From Reyranella sp. CPCC 100927 (GTDB lineage Bacteria; Pseudomonadota; Alphaproteobacteria; Reyranellales; Reyranellaceae): a stretch of 64,000 nt of DNA. The stretch spans positions 1 through 64,000 of the forward strand of contig NZ_VOHA01000007.1 in assembly GCF_007859315.1 (NCBI RefSeq). The letters run 5' to 3'. Position 1 is the first letter of the stretch; each line of letters begins with the position of its first letter. Under the pieces are notes generated by a model. The model was not told where the DNA came from, made no database searches, and saw only the letters and a program-made list of their open reading frames with translations. Shown here piece by piece: positions 27,841 to 37,557 of the stretch. Position numbers and translations under genes: made by a program.

Positions 27841-27969
27841 CTTCCCTTCCCCGCTTGCGGGGAAGGTGGCCGAAGGCCGGATGGGGACCCGGCGTGGTCT
27901 CCGTTACTCAAACCACGTTGGCTCCCCTTCGGGCCTTCGGGGCACCTCCCGGCAAAGCAGGGGAGGAAG
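27841..27969. repeat. intergenic palindromic element, second copy of the clpP-upstream type
   Basis: The outer segments are hairpins (CCTTCCCCGC-TT-GCGGGGAAGG at left, CTCCCGGCAAAGCAGGGGAG at right). The centre carries a CGTGGT/ACCACG stem at 27893-27917. The core matches positions 73-118 of the window closely, including GTGGTCTC, TTAC, ACCACGT and GGCTCCCCT. It separates the dioxygenase from the convergent hydrolase gene. Confidence 0.7.
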
Positions 27970-27976
27970 TTAAGAC

Positions 27977-29197
27977 TCAATCCACAATCGCCTGGTAGCT
28001 CAGCACGCGCAGCTCGCGGCGGATGGGGTAGCTCGACGACGGCATGAGCTGCGTGAGCAGGATCACGTACATCTGCTCGGCAGGGTCGATCCAGAACGCC
28101 GTGCTGGCGGCGCCGCCCCAGGCGTACTCGCCCGGCGTGCCGAGGATCTGCGCCTTGGCCGGGTCGAGCATCACCGAAAAGCCGAGGCCGAATCCGATGC
28201 CGGTGTAGGCCGACTCGCTGAAGCGCGGCTGGCCCATGTCGGCCATGTCGCCGCGCAGGTGGTTGGTCGTCATCAACTCGACCGTCTTGCGGCCCAGCAG
28301 GCGCACGCCATCCAGCTCGCCCTTGTTCAGCATCATCTGGCAGAAGCGCATGTAGTCGGCCGCCGTCGACAGCAGGCCGCCGCCGCCGGAGCACAGGCGA
28401 GGGGCCAGGAAGCGGCTCTTCTGCGGATCCTCGATCTGCTTGAGGCCGCCGTTATCGTCAGGGCTGTAGTTGGCGGCGAAGCGCTCGACCTTGTCGGCCG
28501 GGACGTGGAAGCTGGTGTCGACCATGCCCAGGGGGCCAATCACGCGCTCCTGCAGGAAAGCGCCGAACGGCTGGCCCGAGATCACTTCGACAAGATAGCC
28601 CAGCACGTCGGTCGCGATGCTGTAGTTCCACTCGCTGCCCGGCTGCGCGATCAAGGGCAGGCTGGCGGCGGTCTCCACCACCTCCTTGAGGCTGGCCTTG
28701 GACGTCTGGAAGTCGACGCCGATCTCGCGATACATGGCATCGACAGGCGTCGATTCCATGAAGCCGTAGGTCAGTCCCGAGGTGTGCGAGAGCAGGTCGC
28801 GGAACGTGATGTCGCGCTGCGCCGGCTCGCTGTCGTACTTGCCGCGCGAGCCCGAGACGTAGACGCGCATGTTCTTGAAGGCCGGCACGAAGTGCGTGAT
28901 CGGATCGTCCAGCTGGAAGCGGCCTTCCTCGTACAGCATCATGATGGCGACGCTGGTGAGCGGCTTGGTCATCGAATAGATGCGGAAGATCGTGTCCGGC
29001 CGCATCGGCTTGTCGCGCGCCAGGTCGGCCTTGCCGGCCGTGTGCATCAGTGCCACCTGGCCGCGGCGGCTCACGATCGTGATCAGACCGGCGAGCCGTT
29101 TCTGGTCGACCTGCGCCTGGGTCCATTGGCGGATGCGCTCCAGCCGCGGCGCCGACAGGCCGAGATCACCGGCTTCGGTTTTGGCGACGACGTTCAT
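27977..29197 (-). CDS. serine hydrolase of the class C beta-lactamase / EstB esterase family
   Basis: This 406-residue protein has the catalytic S75-M-T-K78 motif (FRIYSMTKPLTS) and the second-motif tyrosine in NYSIATDVLG, where the usual YSN is YSI. The third motif KTG is replaced by a GGAAST region. No signal peptide is seen, so it is probably a cytoplasmic esterase or peptidase rather than an antibiotic-resistance enzyme. It may belong to a carboxylesterase group using the same serine and lysine. Confidence 0.88.
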   Translation of the reverse strand: MNVVAKTEAGDLGLSAPRLERIRQWTQAQVDQKRLAGLITIVSRRGQVALMHTAGKADLARDKPMRPDTIFRIYSMTKPLTSVAIMMLYEEGRFQLDDPITHFVPAFKNMRVYVSGSRGKYDSEPAQRDITFRDLLSHTSGLTYGFMESTPVDAMYREIGVDFQTSKASLKEVVETAASLPLIAQPGSEWNYSIATDVLGYLVEVISGQPFGAFLQERVIGPLGMVDTSFHVPADKVERFAANYSPDDNGGLKQIEDPQKSRFLAPRLCSGGGGLLSTAADYMRFCQMMLNKGELDGVRLLGRKTVELMTTNHLRGDMADMGQPRFSESAYTGIGFGLGFSVMLDPAKAQILGTPGEYAWGGAASTAFWIDPAEQMYVILLTQLMPSSSYPIRRELRVLSYQAIVD

Positions 29198-29319
29198 GAA
29201 GAAACCTCTCTGATGGCCGATGATGCGGGCGGTGCTGCCGTGGTTGCTGCCGGACGACTCAAAGGTACGGCGCCAGCCGCGTGCCGGCCAGCCATCCGCG
29301 TGGCGGAGCTGGGTCGCAT

Positions 29320-30273
29320 TTAACGCAATAGGCGCACCTCATCGAGGTAGCGAGCGACACCCGGATGCAACTCCGATCGCGGGACGATCACCCCGGTATT
29401 GGCCGCCGTTGTCTCCTGGGCCTGCGGCAGTCGGCGCGCGAGGTCATCTTCTCCGCGGTGCAGGGCTCGGGCGACCCGGTACGCGACATCATCGGCGAGC
29501 GTCGGCCGCATCATGATGTAGCTCCACGACCCGACCGAATTCAGGTCGCGGTCCTGCTTGGGGTAGCTGTCTGCCGGTACCACCAGGGAACTCAGGAAGC
29601 GGTGCTTGGCGCGAATGCCGGCGATGTCTTCGGCACTGGGCGTGATGAAGCGCGCACCCGGTTGGCTGTTGGCCATGACCGTAAAGCCGGGCCACGCTCT
29701 GCCGCCGCCCCACAGCGCCGCGGCGCGACCATCGAGCACCATGGCCGGGCCGTCACCGGCGCGATCCAGGTAGATCGCCTGGAAATCGCGGTCCATGTCC
29801 AGGCCCATGCCGTCGAGGACATAGCGCGCCAGAATCACCAGGCCGGAGCCGCGCGCACCGAAGGCCACCTTGTGCCCGACCAGATCGCGGATACTGCGAT
29901 GAGCGCTGTCGGCGCGCACGACGAACATGCCAGGTGTGGTGTACATGGCGGCGAGGATCTTCAGGTTGGCCGGCGGTCGCCCGATATCGTTCATGGCCTC
30001 GAAGGCGGCTTCGCCTTGCACCAGGGCCATGTCAAGCGCGCCCGCTTCCAGGAGCGGTATGTTCTCGGCACTGCCTTTGGTGTTGCGCGGCTGAACCAGC
30101 AGCGTTGGATCGGTCTCGTTGATGATCCGTGCCACGGCATCGCCGTAGACCGGAAAACCGCCGCCGGGTGTCGCCGTGCCGAGCGTCACGATGGTTCGGT
30201 CCTGGGCTTGCGCCGGATCGATCACCGCCAGGCAGAGCGTCGCTACGGCGATACGCGCGATCGCGAGCAGCAT
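29320..30273 (-). CDS. TAXI-family TRAP transporter solute-binding protein
   Basis: This 317-residue protein has a signal peptide (cleavage after about DPAQAQ) and the TAXI-type domain: TIVTLGTATPGGGFPVYGDAVARIIN, GSAENIPLLEAGALDMALVQGEAAF and VGHKVAFGARGSG. TAXI proteins bind an organic acid in the periplasm for a membrane TRAP channel. No TAXI permease gene is adjacent. It lies two bases after the DUF336 gene and was probably co-transcribed with it. Confidence 0.88.
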   Translation of the reverse strand: MLLAIARIAVATLCLAVIDPAQAQDRTIVTLGTATPGGGFPVYGDAVARIINETDPTLLVQPRNTKGSAENIPLLEAGALDMALVQGEAAFEAMNDIGRPPANLKILAAMYTTPGMFVVRADSAHRSIRDLVGHKVAFGARGSGLVILARYVLDGMGLDMDRDFQAIYLDRAGDGPAMVLDGRAAALWGGGRAWPGFTVMANSQPGARFITPSAEDIAGIRAKHRFLSSLVVPADSYPKQDRDLNSVGSWSYIMMRPTLADDVAYRVARALHRGEDDLARRLPQAQETTAANTGVIVPRSELHPGVARYLDEVRLLR

Positions 30274-30275
30274 AT

Positions 30276-30752
30276 CTATCCGCGCCAGTTGGGATCCGGT
30301 TGCGGCGGATCCGAGGTGAAGCCGGCGCGGTGGATCGCCGCGATGGCGCAGTACTCGTCCTTTTCCGACGTGTCGCCGCTGATGCCAACCGCGCCGATAG
30401 CAGCACCACTGCCGTCGAGGATCAGCACACCGCCAGGTACCGGCACGAAACGACCGCCAGATGCGGCCGCCAGTGCGCTCTGGAAACCGGGATTCTCCTT
30501 CATGCGGTCACGGATGGCGCGTGACGATAGCCCCATGCCGAGCGCACCCCAGGCTTTGCCGGTGGCGATGTCGAAGCGCAGCAGACCGGCGCCGTCTTCG
30601 CGCTTATAGGCCACCAGCGAGCCCGCCGAGTCGAACACCGCGACGACCAACGGATGCAGCTTTTCTGCACGGGCAAGGGCGAGGGCCGTGTCGGCGATGG
30701 TGGCAGCAACTGCCAGCGTCAGGCTTGAAGTGAGGGCGCGCGGTCCCGCCAT
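30276..30752 (-). CDS. GlcG/HbpS-like DUF336 protein
   Basis: This 158-residue protein has the DUF336 pattern HPLVVAVFDSAGSLVAYKREDGAGLLRFDIATGKAWGALG and a VPVPGGVLILDGSGAAIGAVGISG core, ending with a D-E-Y-C-A-I-A helix. The family includes GlcG of glycolate loci and haem-binding HbpS. GGAAGGA precedes the ATG at 30752 at a suitable distance. A longer frame to 31016 lies in the divergent promoter. It is the first gene of a pair with the TAXI-binding protein. Confidence 0.85.
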   Translation of the reverse strand: MAGPRALTSSLTLAVAATIADTALALARAEKLHPLVVAVFDSAGSLVAYKREDGAGLLRFDIATGKAWGALGMGLSSRAIRDRMKENPGFQSALAAASGGRFVPVPGGVLILDGSGAAIGAVGISGDTSEKDEYCAIAAIHRAGFTSDPPQPDPNWRG

Positions 30753-30969
30753 GAATTGAGTCCTTCCAAAGGGGTGGTGGGCGAGCTTGGCGGCAGTTCG
30801 GTAAAACTGCAAATCCGCTGTCGCTGTTCGTGCCGTTCCGCCCATGTCGACTGCGGCGCAATGTCGGCCGGCATGGCTTGATGAGAAATGCTTTCTTGCG
30901 CCGACATGCTTGTCTTGGTGATCTTCCTCCAACGTTTCATAATAGAACGCAGTCGGACCGAGGATTGCC

Positions 30970-31485
30970 ATGCAGTGGAACAGACTGGACGAGGAGGCGT
31001 GCTCGCTGACACGCACGCTCTCGGTGATCGGAGACCGCTGGACGTTGCTGATCCTGCGCGACTGCTTCCTGCGGGTCCGCCGCTTCGAGGATTTTCAGGC
31101 GCGGCTGGGGATCACGCGGCCGATCCTGGCGGATCGGCTCAAGAAGCTGGTCGCCAAGTTCGTCCTGGCAAAGGTTCCCTATCAGGAGGGACCGCTGCGT
31201 TATGAGTACCGATTGACCCCGAAGGGGCTCGATCTCTATCCCGTTATCCTGTCACTGGTGCACTGGGGCGATGTCCACGTCTCGGAGAAGCGGAGTGGGC
31301 GGCCGTTGCTGCATCGCCACGACCTTTGCGGCAAGGATTTCGACCCCCTCATGGTGTGCTCCCAGTGCGGCGAGACGCTGGATCCGCGGCGGGTGCACGT
31401 ACACCCGGGACCCGGCGCCGTCAGCAGCCGGCATGCGCCGGCCGGTGTGGAGATACCGGCATCGCGGCGCCGACGGGCGGACTGA
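30970..31485 (+). CDS. HxlR-type transcriptional regulator with C-terminal cysteine motif
   Basis: This 171-residue regulator has the HxlR winged helix: C11 in EEACSLTRTL, then VIGDRWTLLILRD, FEDFQARLGITRPILADRLKKLV. The C-terminal extension contains H115-x-H117, C120 and a C130-S-Q-C133 pair, reminiscent of a small zinc-binding knuckle. This tail is longer than in the minimal HxlR protein. It is divergent from the DUF336/TAXI gene pair and is its likely regulator. Confidence 0.88.
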   Translation: MQWNRLDEEACSLTRTLSVIGDRWTLLILRDCFLRVRRFEDFQARLGITRPILADRLKKLVAKFVLAKVPYQEGPLRYEYRLTPKGLDLYPVILSLVHWGDVHVSEKRSGRPLLHRHDLCGKDFDPLMVCSQCGETLDPRRVHVHPGPGAVSSRHAPAGVEIPASRRRRAD

Positions 31486-31685
31486 ACGGGAACCGGCAAG
31501 GCGGTCGTCCGGACTCGAGCGAGTGATCCGCGCGGTCTCGCGAATCAATTCTGAAACAACACGGTCGATTTAGTTTTTCTCATTGGGTCAGTCGTAATCG
31601 TTGCCATTGCGTCGATTGACGAGTTCAAAAATAACACTCACTATCCGCGGCACGCAGAGACGCCGCCGCGTCGAAGGAGGAAACC

Positions 31686-32429
31686 TTGGAACACCGCAAC
31701 GCGACAGCCGCCGTGATCGGCGCCGGCGACTATATCGGTGCCGCCATCGCCAAGCGATTTGCGGCCGAGGGCTTTACGGTCTTCGCCGGCCGCCGCAACG
31801 GCGACAAGCTGGCGCCTCTGGTGACGGAGATCGAGGCCCAGGGCGGCCGCATCGTCGCGCGGTCGCTCGATGCCCGCCAGGAAGAAGACATCACGGCCTT
31901 CCTGCAGGCGGCCGATCAGCACGCGCCGCTGGAGGTCTGCATTTTCAATATCGGCGCCAACGTCAATTTTCCGCTGTTGGATACGACGGAACGCGTCTTC
32001 CGCAAGGTCTGGGAGATGGCCTGCTATTCCGGCTTCCTGGCTGGCCGCGAGGCGGCCCGACTCATGGTGCCGCGTGGCCAGGGCAGCCTCTTCTTCACCG
32101 GCGCCACGGCGAGCCTGCGGGGTGGCATTGGTTACGCGGCCTTTGCCGCGGCAAAGGCCGGATTGCGCGCCATGGCGCAGAGCGCGGCGCGCGAGCTGGG
32201 GCCCAAGAACATCCATGTCGCCCATCTCGTGATCGACGCCGGCGTCGACACCGCCTGGGTGCGCGAGCGCATCAAGGACCGCGAAGGGGAGGCCGGACTG
32301 CAAAACCTCGAGCCTGGTCGGCTCATGCGGCCCGAGGCCGTTGCCGAGACGTACTGGCAGCTTTACAAGCAGCCCCGCGACGCCTGGACTTTCGAGCAGG
32401 AAATCCGACCCTTTGGCGAGAAATGGTGA
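31686..32429 (+). CDS. SDR-fold oxidoreductase with Tyr-to-Phe active site
   Basis: This 247-residue short-chain dehydrogenase-like protein has the Rossmann motif GAGDYIGAAIAKRF and a serine in GATASLRGG, but the YxxxK motif reads F153-A-A-A-K157. The nearest tyrosine, Y150, is out of register. Without the tyrosine, hydride transfer of the classical kind is doubtful. The start is a TTG at 31686 preceded by AAGGAGGAAA. Its last seven bases overlap the HCCA-isomerase gene, indicating translational coupling. Confidence 0.85.
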   Translation: MEHRNATAAVIGAGDYIGAAIAKRFAAEGFTVFAGRRNGDKLAPLVTEIEAQGGRIVARSLDARQEEDITAFLQAADQHAPLEVCIFNIGANVNFPLLDTTERVFRKVWEMACYSGFLAGREAARLMVPRGQGSLFFTGATASLRGGIGYAAFAAAKAGLRAMAQSAARELGPKNIHVAHLVIDAGVDTAWVRERIKDREGEAGLQNLEPGRLMRPEAVAETYWQLYKQPRDAWTFEQEIRPFGEKW

Positions 32430-33034
32430 GCGCCATGCCAGCCGTGGAATTCCACTTCGACTTCGGTAGCCCCAACGCTTATCTCTGCCACTTGGTCATT
32501 CCGGATATCGAAAAGCGCACCGGTGCCAGGATCGAGTACGTGCCGATCCTGCTGGGCGGCGTCTTCAAGCTCACCGGCAACCGGTCGCCGGCCGAGAGCC
32601 TGGCCGGCATCAAGAACAAGCCCGACTACGAGCAGATCGAGATGGATCGCTTCCTGAAGCGGCATGCCATCACCCGCTACAAGCGCAACCCGTTCTTTCC
32701 CGTGAACACGTTGATGCTGATGCGCGGTGCCGTCGCCGCCCAGACGCTGGGCATCTTCGAGCGCTATGTCGATGAGGTCTATCGGCATATGTGGGCCGAG
32801 CCGAAGAAGATGGATGACCCCGCCGTCCTGCGCGCGGCCCTGGATGAGTCGGCCCTGCCCACTGCTCAGCTGTTTGAGTTGGTCCAGCGCCAGGACGTGA
32901 AGGACCGGCTGATGGCCAATACGCAGCGCTCGGTCGAGCGCGGCACCTTCGGCTCGCCCACCTTCTTCGTCGGCGACGAGATCTATTTCGGCAAGGATCG
33001 CCTGCGCGACGTCGAGGAAGCGATCCAGGGATAA
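32423..33034 (+). CDS. 2-hydroxychromene-2-carboxylate isomerase / DsbA-family protein
   Basis: This 203-residue protein has the kappa-glutathione-transferase and HCCA isomerase fold, starting with EFHFDFGSPNAYL. The FDFGSPN signature replaces the CxxC of true disulphide oxidoreductases. The ending ERGTFGSPTFFVGDEIYFGKDRL is typical. HCCA isomerase acts in naphthalene-type degradation, with glutathione, but many relatives act on other substrates. ATG at 32423 overlaps the SDR stop. ATG at 32435 is an alternative start. Confidence 0.87.
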   Translation: MVSAMPAVEFHFDFGSPNAYLCHLVIPDIEKRTGARIEYVPILLGGVFKLTGNRSPAESLAGIKNKPDYEQIEMDRFLKRHAITRYKRNPFFPVNTLMLMRGAVAAQTLGIFERYVDEVYRHMWAEPKKMDDPAVLRAALDESALPTAQLFELVQRQDVKDRLMANTQRSVERGTFGSPTFFVGDEIYFGKDRLRDVEEAIQG

Positions 33035-33069
33035 CCGCGAGTCGGTTACGCAAACGGTTTCTGGACAGG

Positions 33070-33089
33070 CCCGCCACGACAGTGGCGGG
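33070..33089 (+). terminator. probable hairpin terminator
   Basis: CCCGCCAC and GTGGCGGG form an exact eight-base stem with the loop GACA, 35 bases after the HCCA-isomerase stop. It is followed by TCGTTGCT rather than a strong T-tract. Confidence 0.55.
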
Positions 33090-33189
33090 TCGTTGCTATG
33101 ATCCGCGAACCCGGTGCCTCACGACATGAACGCTGCCCTTAGGGGGCCGCGGTGCGTTGTGCCGTCGCACTGCCGCAGCTTGAAACCCG

Positions 33190-33500
33190 CTGTCACGGCT
33201 ACTTGATGTGAAGAGATTGTGAAAATTCGCGATTCTCATTCAAATGACTGTGTGTCTGCAATTTGTGAAATAAAATTCAGTGATTTCAATATATTAAACA
33301 ATATGTATGTTATAATAGTATATATGCAAATATCATCTCGAGGTGCTCTCACGCCGTCGTTCGGGTAGTGAGTCGGGTCTCATTTTTTATTAAAATGCAC
33401 ATGTATGATATTGTTTATAAAAGAAAATATGTTGCCATTCCCAATTGCTTTGGAGATACTTGCGGTCGGTCCGAAGCGAACCATTCTTGTCGCGATTTTA
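33190..33500. other. AT-rich island, no recognised gene
   Basis: This stretch is markedly richer in A and T than the rest of the window, with runs such as TTCAATATATTAAACAATATG near 33278-33305 and ATTTTTTATTAAAATG near 33381. Two short open frames cross its right side (33405-33629 forward and 33415-33750 reverse). Neither matches a family or has a good Shine-Dalgarno sequence. It may be acquired DNA, a silencing or nucleoid-protein target, or a decayed gene. The rest of the 742-base gap to 33776 holds the kinase promoter region. Confidence 0.6.
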
Positions 33501-33776
33501 ACGCTCTTTTGGCGTTATCCAAATCTCCGAGCATCTGATCGAGCATCGACATGGACGACAACCCGACGATCTCGACCTCCAGCGCTCTGCAGCGGGCGTG
33601 GACGAATGCGATGTGGCCCATCGGCATGATCCTCGAGGGCGAGCACCCGTCGACGGCCGAGCCGTGTTCAGCCACGACCAGAACCTCTGACGCATCCTCG
33701 AACGTGCGCCTGTGGCACAATGCGCCTAAGATCGTCGTCCGAGCGCCCAAGGCGCGGGACGCGTCGACATGAGGTC

Positions 33777-36700
33777 ATGAGGCTACGCCTGATTGTCGTG
33801 GTGGGCGGTGTACTGGCTGCCACCGTCCTGGGACTGACCTTTCTCCACACAATTCTCGCCGAGCGACAGCTGGCGGAAGAGGGCGCGTTGCGGCGGATCC
33901 AGTCCGAGGCGCGCATTCTGGACGAACACGTAGCGCACTCGCTTGGCGAGGCTTCCCTGGTCCTGCGCGTCGTGCGCGATTCGCTGGGCGATGCGGGCGC
34001 TCTTGATGGGCCGAGCAATACCACGATCCAGCGCCGGCTACGCGACAGGCTGGACGGCGTCACTGCTGTGACCAACATCCTGATTGTCCGTCTCGACGGC
34101 CGCATCATCCACGCGGCGCGCGATTCTGCCGTCATCGGCACGACATTGCCCGAGGCCATGCTGCAGGACATCCTGTCGCGCAAGGACGGGCAACTCGCGG
34201 TCTCGCTGCCGATGCGACTGGGTGCGGCGGACCATCCAGTACTGCCAATTGGTCTGGCGATCGCCGGCGGTGGTGGACAGCCGATCGGCATCATCCTGAC
34301 GCCGATCCCCGCATCCGACTTCGATGCTGCGTATCGTTTGCTGGTCGACGACGGCGAGAGCACCGTGGCCCTGTGGCGGCATGACGGAGTCATGCTCGCC
34401 CAGCATGCCCGGCCCGGCCAGGTCGATCGCCGCGTGCCCTGGACTCCGCAATTCGCCGATGCGGCGAGGCGGTCGGACGGTGGTTCCGTGCGCGAAAACC
34501 TGCCGGATGGCCGGACGCGCATCACGGTTTATCGCGCCCTCAAGACGTGGCCGCTGGCCGTTTCGGTATCGGCGTTCGATACCGACTATCTCGCGTTCTG
34601 GCGGGTCGGCGCCTGGCGCAATGGTGTTGGTGCCGGGCTCGCCTGCATGGTCATCCTCGGCCTGACGGCGCTGCTCGCGCGCCATGTCGAGCGGCTGCGC
34701 CAGGCGCAGGCCGAGGCATCGGCCAATCACCGGCGTCTGGTCGACGCGATCGACTCGCTGCCGGACGGTTTTCTTCTGCTCGACAAGGACGACCGGCTCG
34801 TGGCGGTCAACCGGGAGTACCGCGCGTACTTCCGCGATTTCGCCCCCGACCTGCAGGTGGGGATGAAGTACGAAGACATCCTGCGCCAGGCCCTGAAACG
34901 CGATGCGTATGTCGATGCGATCAACAACGAGGAGGACTGGGTGGCGCAGCGGCTGCGGGCGCACCGGCAGCCTGGACAGCCCATCGAGGTCGCGCTGACG
35001 GACGGCCGCTGGTATCGCGTCAACGAGCATCCGACGGCGGACGGCGGTATCGTGGGTGTGCGGGTCGACATCACGGAGCGCAAGCGAGACGAGCGCCGAC
35101 TGCAGGAAAGCGAGCGCCACGCACAGGCCATCATGGACGCGACGGTCGACGGGCTGGTCGTGATAGACGAGATGGGCGTGATCGAACGCGTCAACCGGGC
35201 CGTCATATCGATGTTCGGCTACACCAGCGCCGAACTGGCCGGGCGCAACGTCAAGATGCTGATGGCCGAGCCGTTCCGGTCGCGGCATGATCTGTATCTG
35301 GCACGCTACCGGGAGACCAACAAAGCCCGGATCATCGGCGCCGGTGGCGTCGAGGTCGTCGGCGAGCGTAAGGACGGCACGACATTTCCGATCGATCTCG
35401 CGATCGGCGAACTGATGCTGGACGGACGCCGTCGCTTCATCGGTGCGATGCGCGACCTGTCGGACCGCGTGAACATCCAGGCGATGCTGACCGAAGCCAT
35501 TGAGAGCACATCCGACGGTTTCGTCTACTTCGATCCCGACGGCCGGCTGGTGCTCTGCAATCGGAAGTATCGCGAGGCCTATGCCTACCTCAAGGATGTC
35601 CCCAAGGTGGAAGGGATGACCTTCGAGGAGATCCTCCGTCTGGGCCTCAAGAAAAACTACATCGCCGAACCGCTGGCGGTCAGCGACCCCGAGGCCTGGC
35701 TGCGCCTGCGGCTGCAACATTTCCAGACACCGCCCGAAGAGCCATTGCTGCGCCATCTGTCGGACGGCCGCTGGTTGATGGTCAGCGACCGTCGTACTCC
35801 CAGCGGCGGGTTGGTCGGCGTGCGGACCGACGTGACCGAGCGCATCCATATCGAGCAGGCGCTGCGCGAGAGCGAGCGGCGCTTTCGTCTGCTGGTGGAC
35901 GGGGCCCGCGACTACGCCATCGTCATGCTTGATCCCGTCGGCAACGTGACGAGTTGGAACGAGGGCGCCCGGCAGATCACCGGCTATGACGCCGACGACA
36001 TCATCGGTCGCTCACATCAGGCTTTCTGGCCGCCGGCCAGGAGCGTCGCCGGCGCGCCCGCGGCCGCCTTGCGCACGGCGCAAGAGAGCGGTCGCTATGC
36101 CGGCCGCGAGCAGCGGGCGCGCAAGGATGGCAGCCTGTTCTGGGCCGACGTCGTGATATCGCGCATCGACAGCGAGAGCGAGAGCGTGCCGCCCGGCTTC
36201 GCCAGCATCATGCGCGATGTTACCGATCGCATCGCCATCGAGGAGCAACTGGCCCATGCCCAGAAGATGGAAGCCGTCGGCCAGCTGACCGGCGGATTGG
36301 CGCACGACTTCAACAACCTGCTTCAGGTCGTGATGACCAACCTCGAATTCATGCTGGATCGTGGCGCGGACGAGGAGACGTCGTTGCGCGCCGGAGACGC
36401 GCTGCGGGCAGCCGAGCGTGGCGCCGAACTCACTGGCCAGATGCTGGCGTTCGCCCGCCGCCAGACGCTCTCCCCCCGTCGCACCGATGTGCGCACCCTG
36501 ATCGAAGAGTTGGCCGGCCTGTTGCGGCGCACCCTGGGCGAAAACATCTCGATCGACCTTCGGCTGGCGCCGTTGCTGCGCGGCGTGATGATCGATCGCG
36601 GGCAACTCGAGAACGCGATCCTCAACCTGGCACTCAACGCGCGCGATGCCATGCCGCAGGGTGGTCGCTTGCGCATCGCGGCCGACAATATCGACTTCGA

Positions 36701-37382
36701 CGATGCCTATATCCGCCAGCATCCCGAGGCGAGGCGCGGCCGCTATGTCGCGATCTCCATCGCCGACACCGGTACCGGCATGCCCGATGACGTGCGGGCG
36801 CACGCGTTCGAGCCGTTCTTCACCACCAAGGAGATCGGCAAGGGCTCGGGGCTGGGCCTGTCGATGGTCTATGGCTTCGTCAAGCAATCCGGCGGCCATA
36901 TCCAGCTCGACAGCGCACCCGGGCGCGGCACGACTCTCACCCTGTATCTGCCCGAGGCACCGGTGCAGGGCGCTGCTGCCGGGAGCAAGAGCGCGGTCGA
37001 GCCCTTGTCGCGCGGGTTGGGGGAAACCGTGCTGGTGGTGGAGGACAACCACGATGTCCGCCGGCTCGCCGTCACCATGCTGGGTGGATTGGGGTATCGC
37101 GTGATCGAGGCTGCCGACGGCCCGGCTGCGCTGGCGATGCTCGATGCGTCAGTGGACGTTAAACTGCTGCTGACCGACGTGATGCTGGCTGGCGGCATGA
37201 GCGGGCCCGATGTGGCGCGCGTCGCGCGGACGCGCCGTCCCGAAGTGAAGCTCGCCTATATGTCTGGTTACGCCGGCGACGCGGGTGGGCGCACCACGCT
37301 CGATCCCGACGTGCCCTTCATTGCCAAGCCGTTCACCCGCAGCGGCTTCGCCCGCGCCATCCGTACGGCCATCGACGCCTGA
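33777..37382 (+). CDS. hybrid sensor histidine kinase with four PAS domains
   Basis: This 1201-residue membrane-bound kinase has TM1 (about 4-24), a periplasmic sensor region to about 280, TM2 (about 283-303), then PAS1 (from about 321), PAS2 (from 452), PAS3 (from 575) and PAS4 (from 705). The HisKA domain has phospho-accepting His843 in GLAHDFNN. The ATPase domain has GTGMPDD and [12 protein letters not shown], and the receiver has Asp1134 in LLTDVML. PAS2 closely resembles the oxygen sensor FixL, but the haem-ligand histidine position is Arg518. The start chosen is ATG 33777, preceded by GAGG. ATG 33720 adds 19 basic residues. No dedicated response regulator is adjacent. Confidence 0.93.
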   Translation: MRLRLIVVVGGVLAATVLGLTFLHTILAERQLAEEGALRRIQSEARILDEHVAHSLGEASLVLRVVRDSLGDAGALDGPSNTTIQRRLRDRLDGVTAVTNILIVRLDGRIIHAARDSAVIGTTLPEAMLQDILSRKDGQLAVSLPMRLGAADHPVLPIGLAIAGGGGQPIGIILTPIPASDFDAAYRLLVDDGESTVALWRHDGVMLAQHARPGQVDRRVPWTPQFADAARRSDGGSVRENLPDGRTRITVYRALKTWPLAVSVSAFDTDYLAFWRVGAWRNGVGAGLACMVILGLTALLARHVERLRQAQAEASANHRRLVDAIDSLPDGFLLLDKDDRLVAVNREYRAYFRDFAPDLQVGMKYEDILRQALKRDAYVDAINNEEDWVAQRLRAHRQPGQPIEVALTDGRWYRVNEHPTADGGIVGVRVDITERKRDERRLQESERHAQAIMDATVDGLVVIDEMGVIERVNRAVISMFGYTSAELAGRNVKMLMAEPFRSRHDLYLARYRETNKARIIGAGGVEVVGERKDGTTFPIDLAIGELMLDGRRRFIGAMRDLSDRVNIQAMLTEAIESTSDGFVYFDPDGRLVLCNRKYREAYAYLKDVPKVEGMTFEEILRLGLKKNYIAEPLAVSDPEAWLRLRLQHFQTPPEEPLLRHLSDGRWLMVSDRRTPSGGLVGVRTDVTERIHIEQALRESERRFRLLVDGARDYAIVMLDPVGNVTSWNEGARQITGYDADDIIGRSHQAFWPPARSVAGAPAAALRTAQESGRYAGREQRARKDGSLFWADVVISRIDSESESVPPGFASIMRDVTDRIAIEEQLAHAQKMEAVGQLTGGLAHDFNNLLQVVMTNLEFMLDRGADEETSLRAGDALRAAERGAELTGQMLAFARRQTLSPRRTDVRTLIEELAGLLRRTLGENISIDLRLAPLLRGVMIDRGQLENAILNLALNARDAMPQGGRLRIAADNIDFDDAYIRQHPEARRGRYVAISIADTGTGMPDDVRAHAFEPFFTTKEIGKGSGLGLSMVYGFVKQSGGHIQLDSAPGRGTTLTLYLPEAPVQGAAAGSKSAVEPLSRGLGETVLVVEDNHDVRRLAVTMLGGLGYRVIEAADGPAALAMLDASVDVKLLLTDVMLAGGMSGPDVARVARTRRPEVKLAYMSGYAGDAGGRTTLDPDVPFIAKPFTRSGFARAIRTAIDA

Positions 37383-37503
37383 CGCGCCGATCGCGAGGTC
37401 TTGTCGAGGATCATCAGGCAGGCGTACGCGCGACAGATCCGAAACTCTTGATGGAAGATGGAGAGACGTCGGCCTGGGAATGGCGATTGTCAGGCGACAG
37501 GCC

Positions 37504-37530
37504 GTCATCCCGAGAGCTGCTCGGGATGAC
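37504..37530. terminator. short hairpin of the GTCATCCCGAG family
   Basis: GTCATCCCGAG and CTCGGGATGAC pair exactly across five bases, between the kinase and the convergent lipoprotein gene. It is a minimal copy of the dispersed repeat and may serve as a bidirectional terminator. Confidence 0.5.
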
Positions 37531-37557
37531 GAAGACGCGGAACAGGCCGTAGAGCTG

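Noticed and set aside
33415-33750. Reverse open frame of 111 residues beside the AT-rich island
   Set aside because: No family resemblance and no convincing ribosome-binding site. Half lies in AT-rich DNA and half in GC-rich DNA. A decayed gene cannot be excluded.
33551-33772. Forward open frame of 73 residues ending just before the kinase
   Set aside because: The position suggests a leader gene, but there is no recognisable Shine-Dalgarno sequence or family and the composition is not distinctive.
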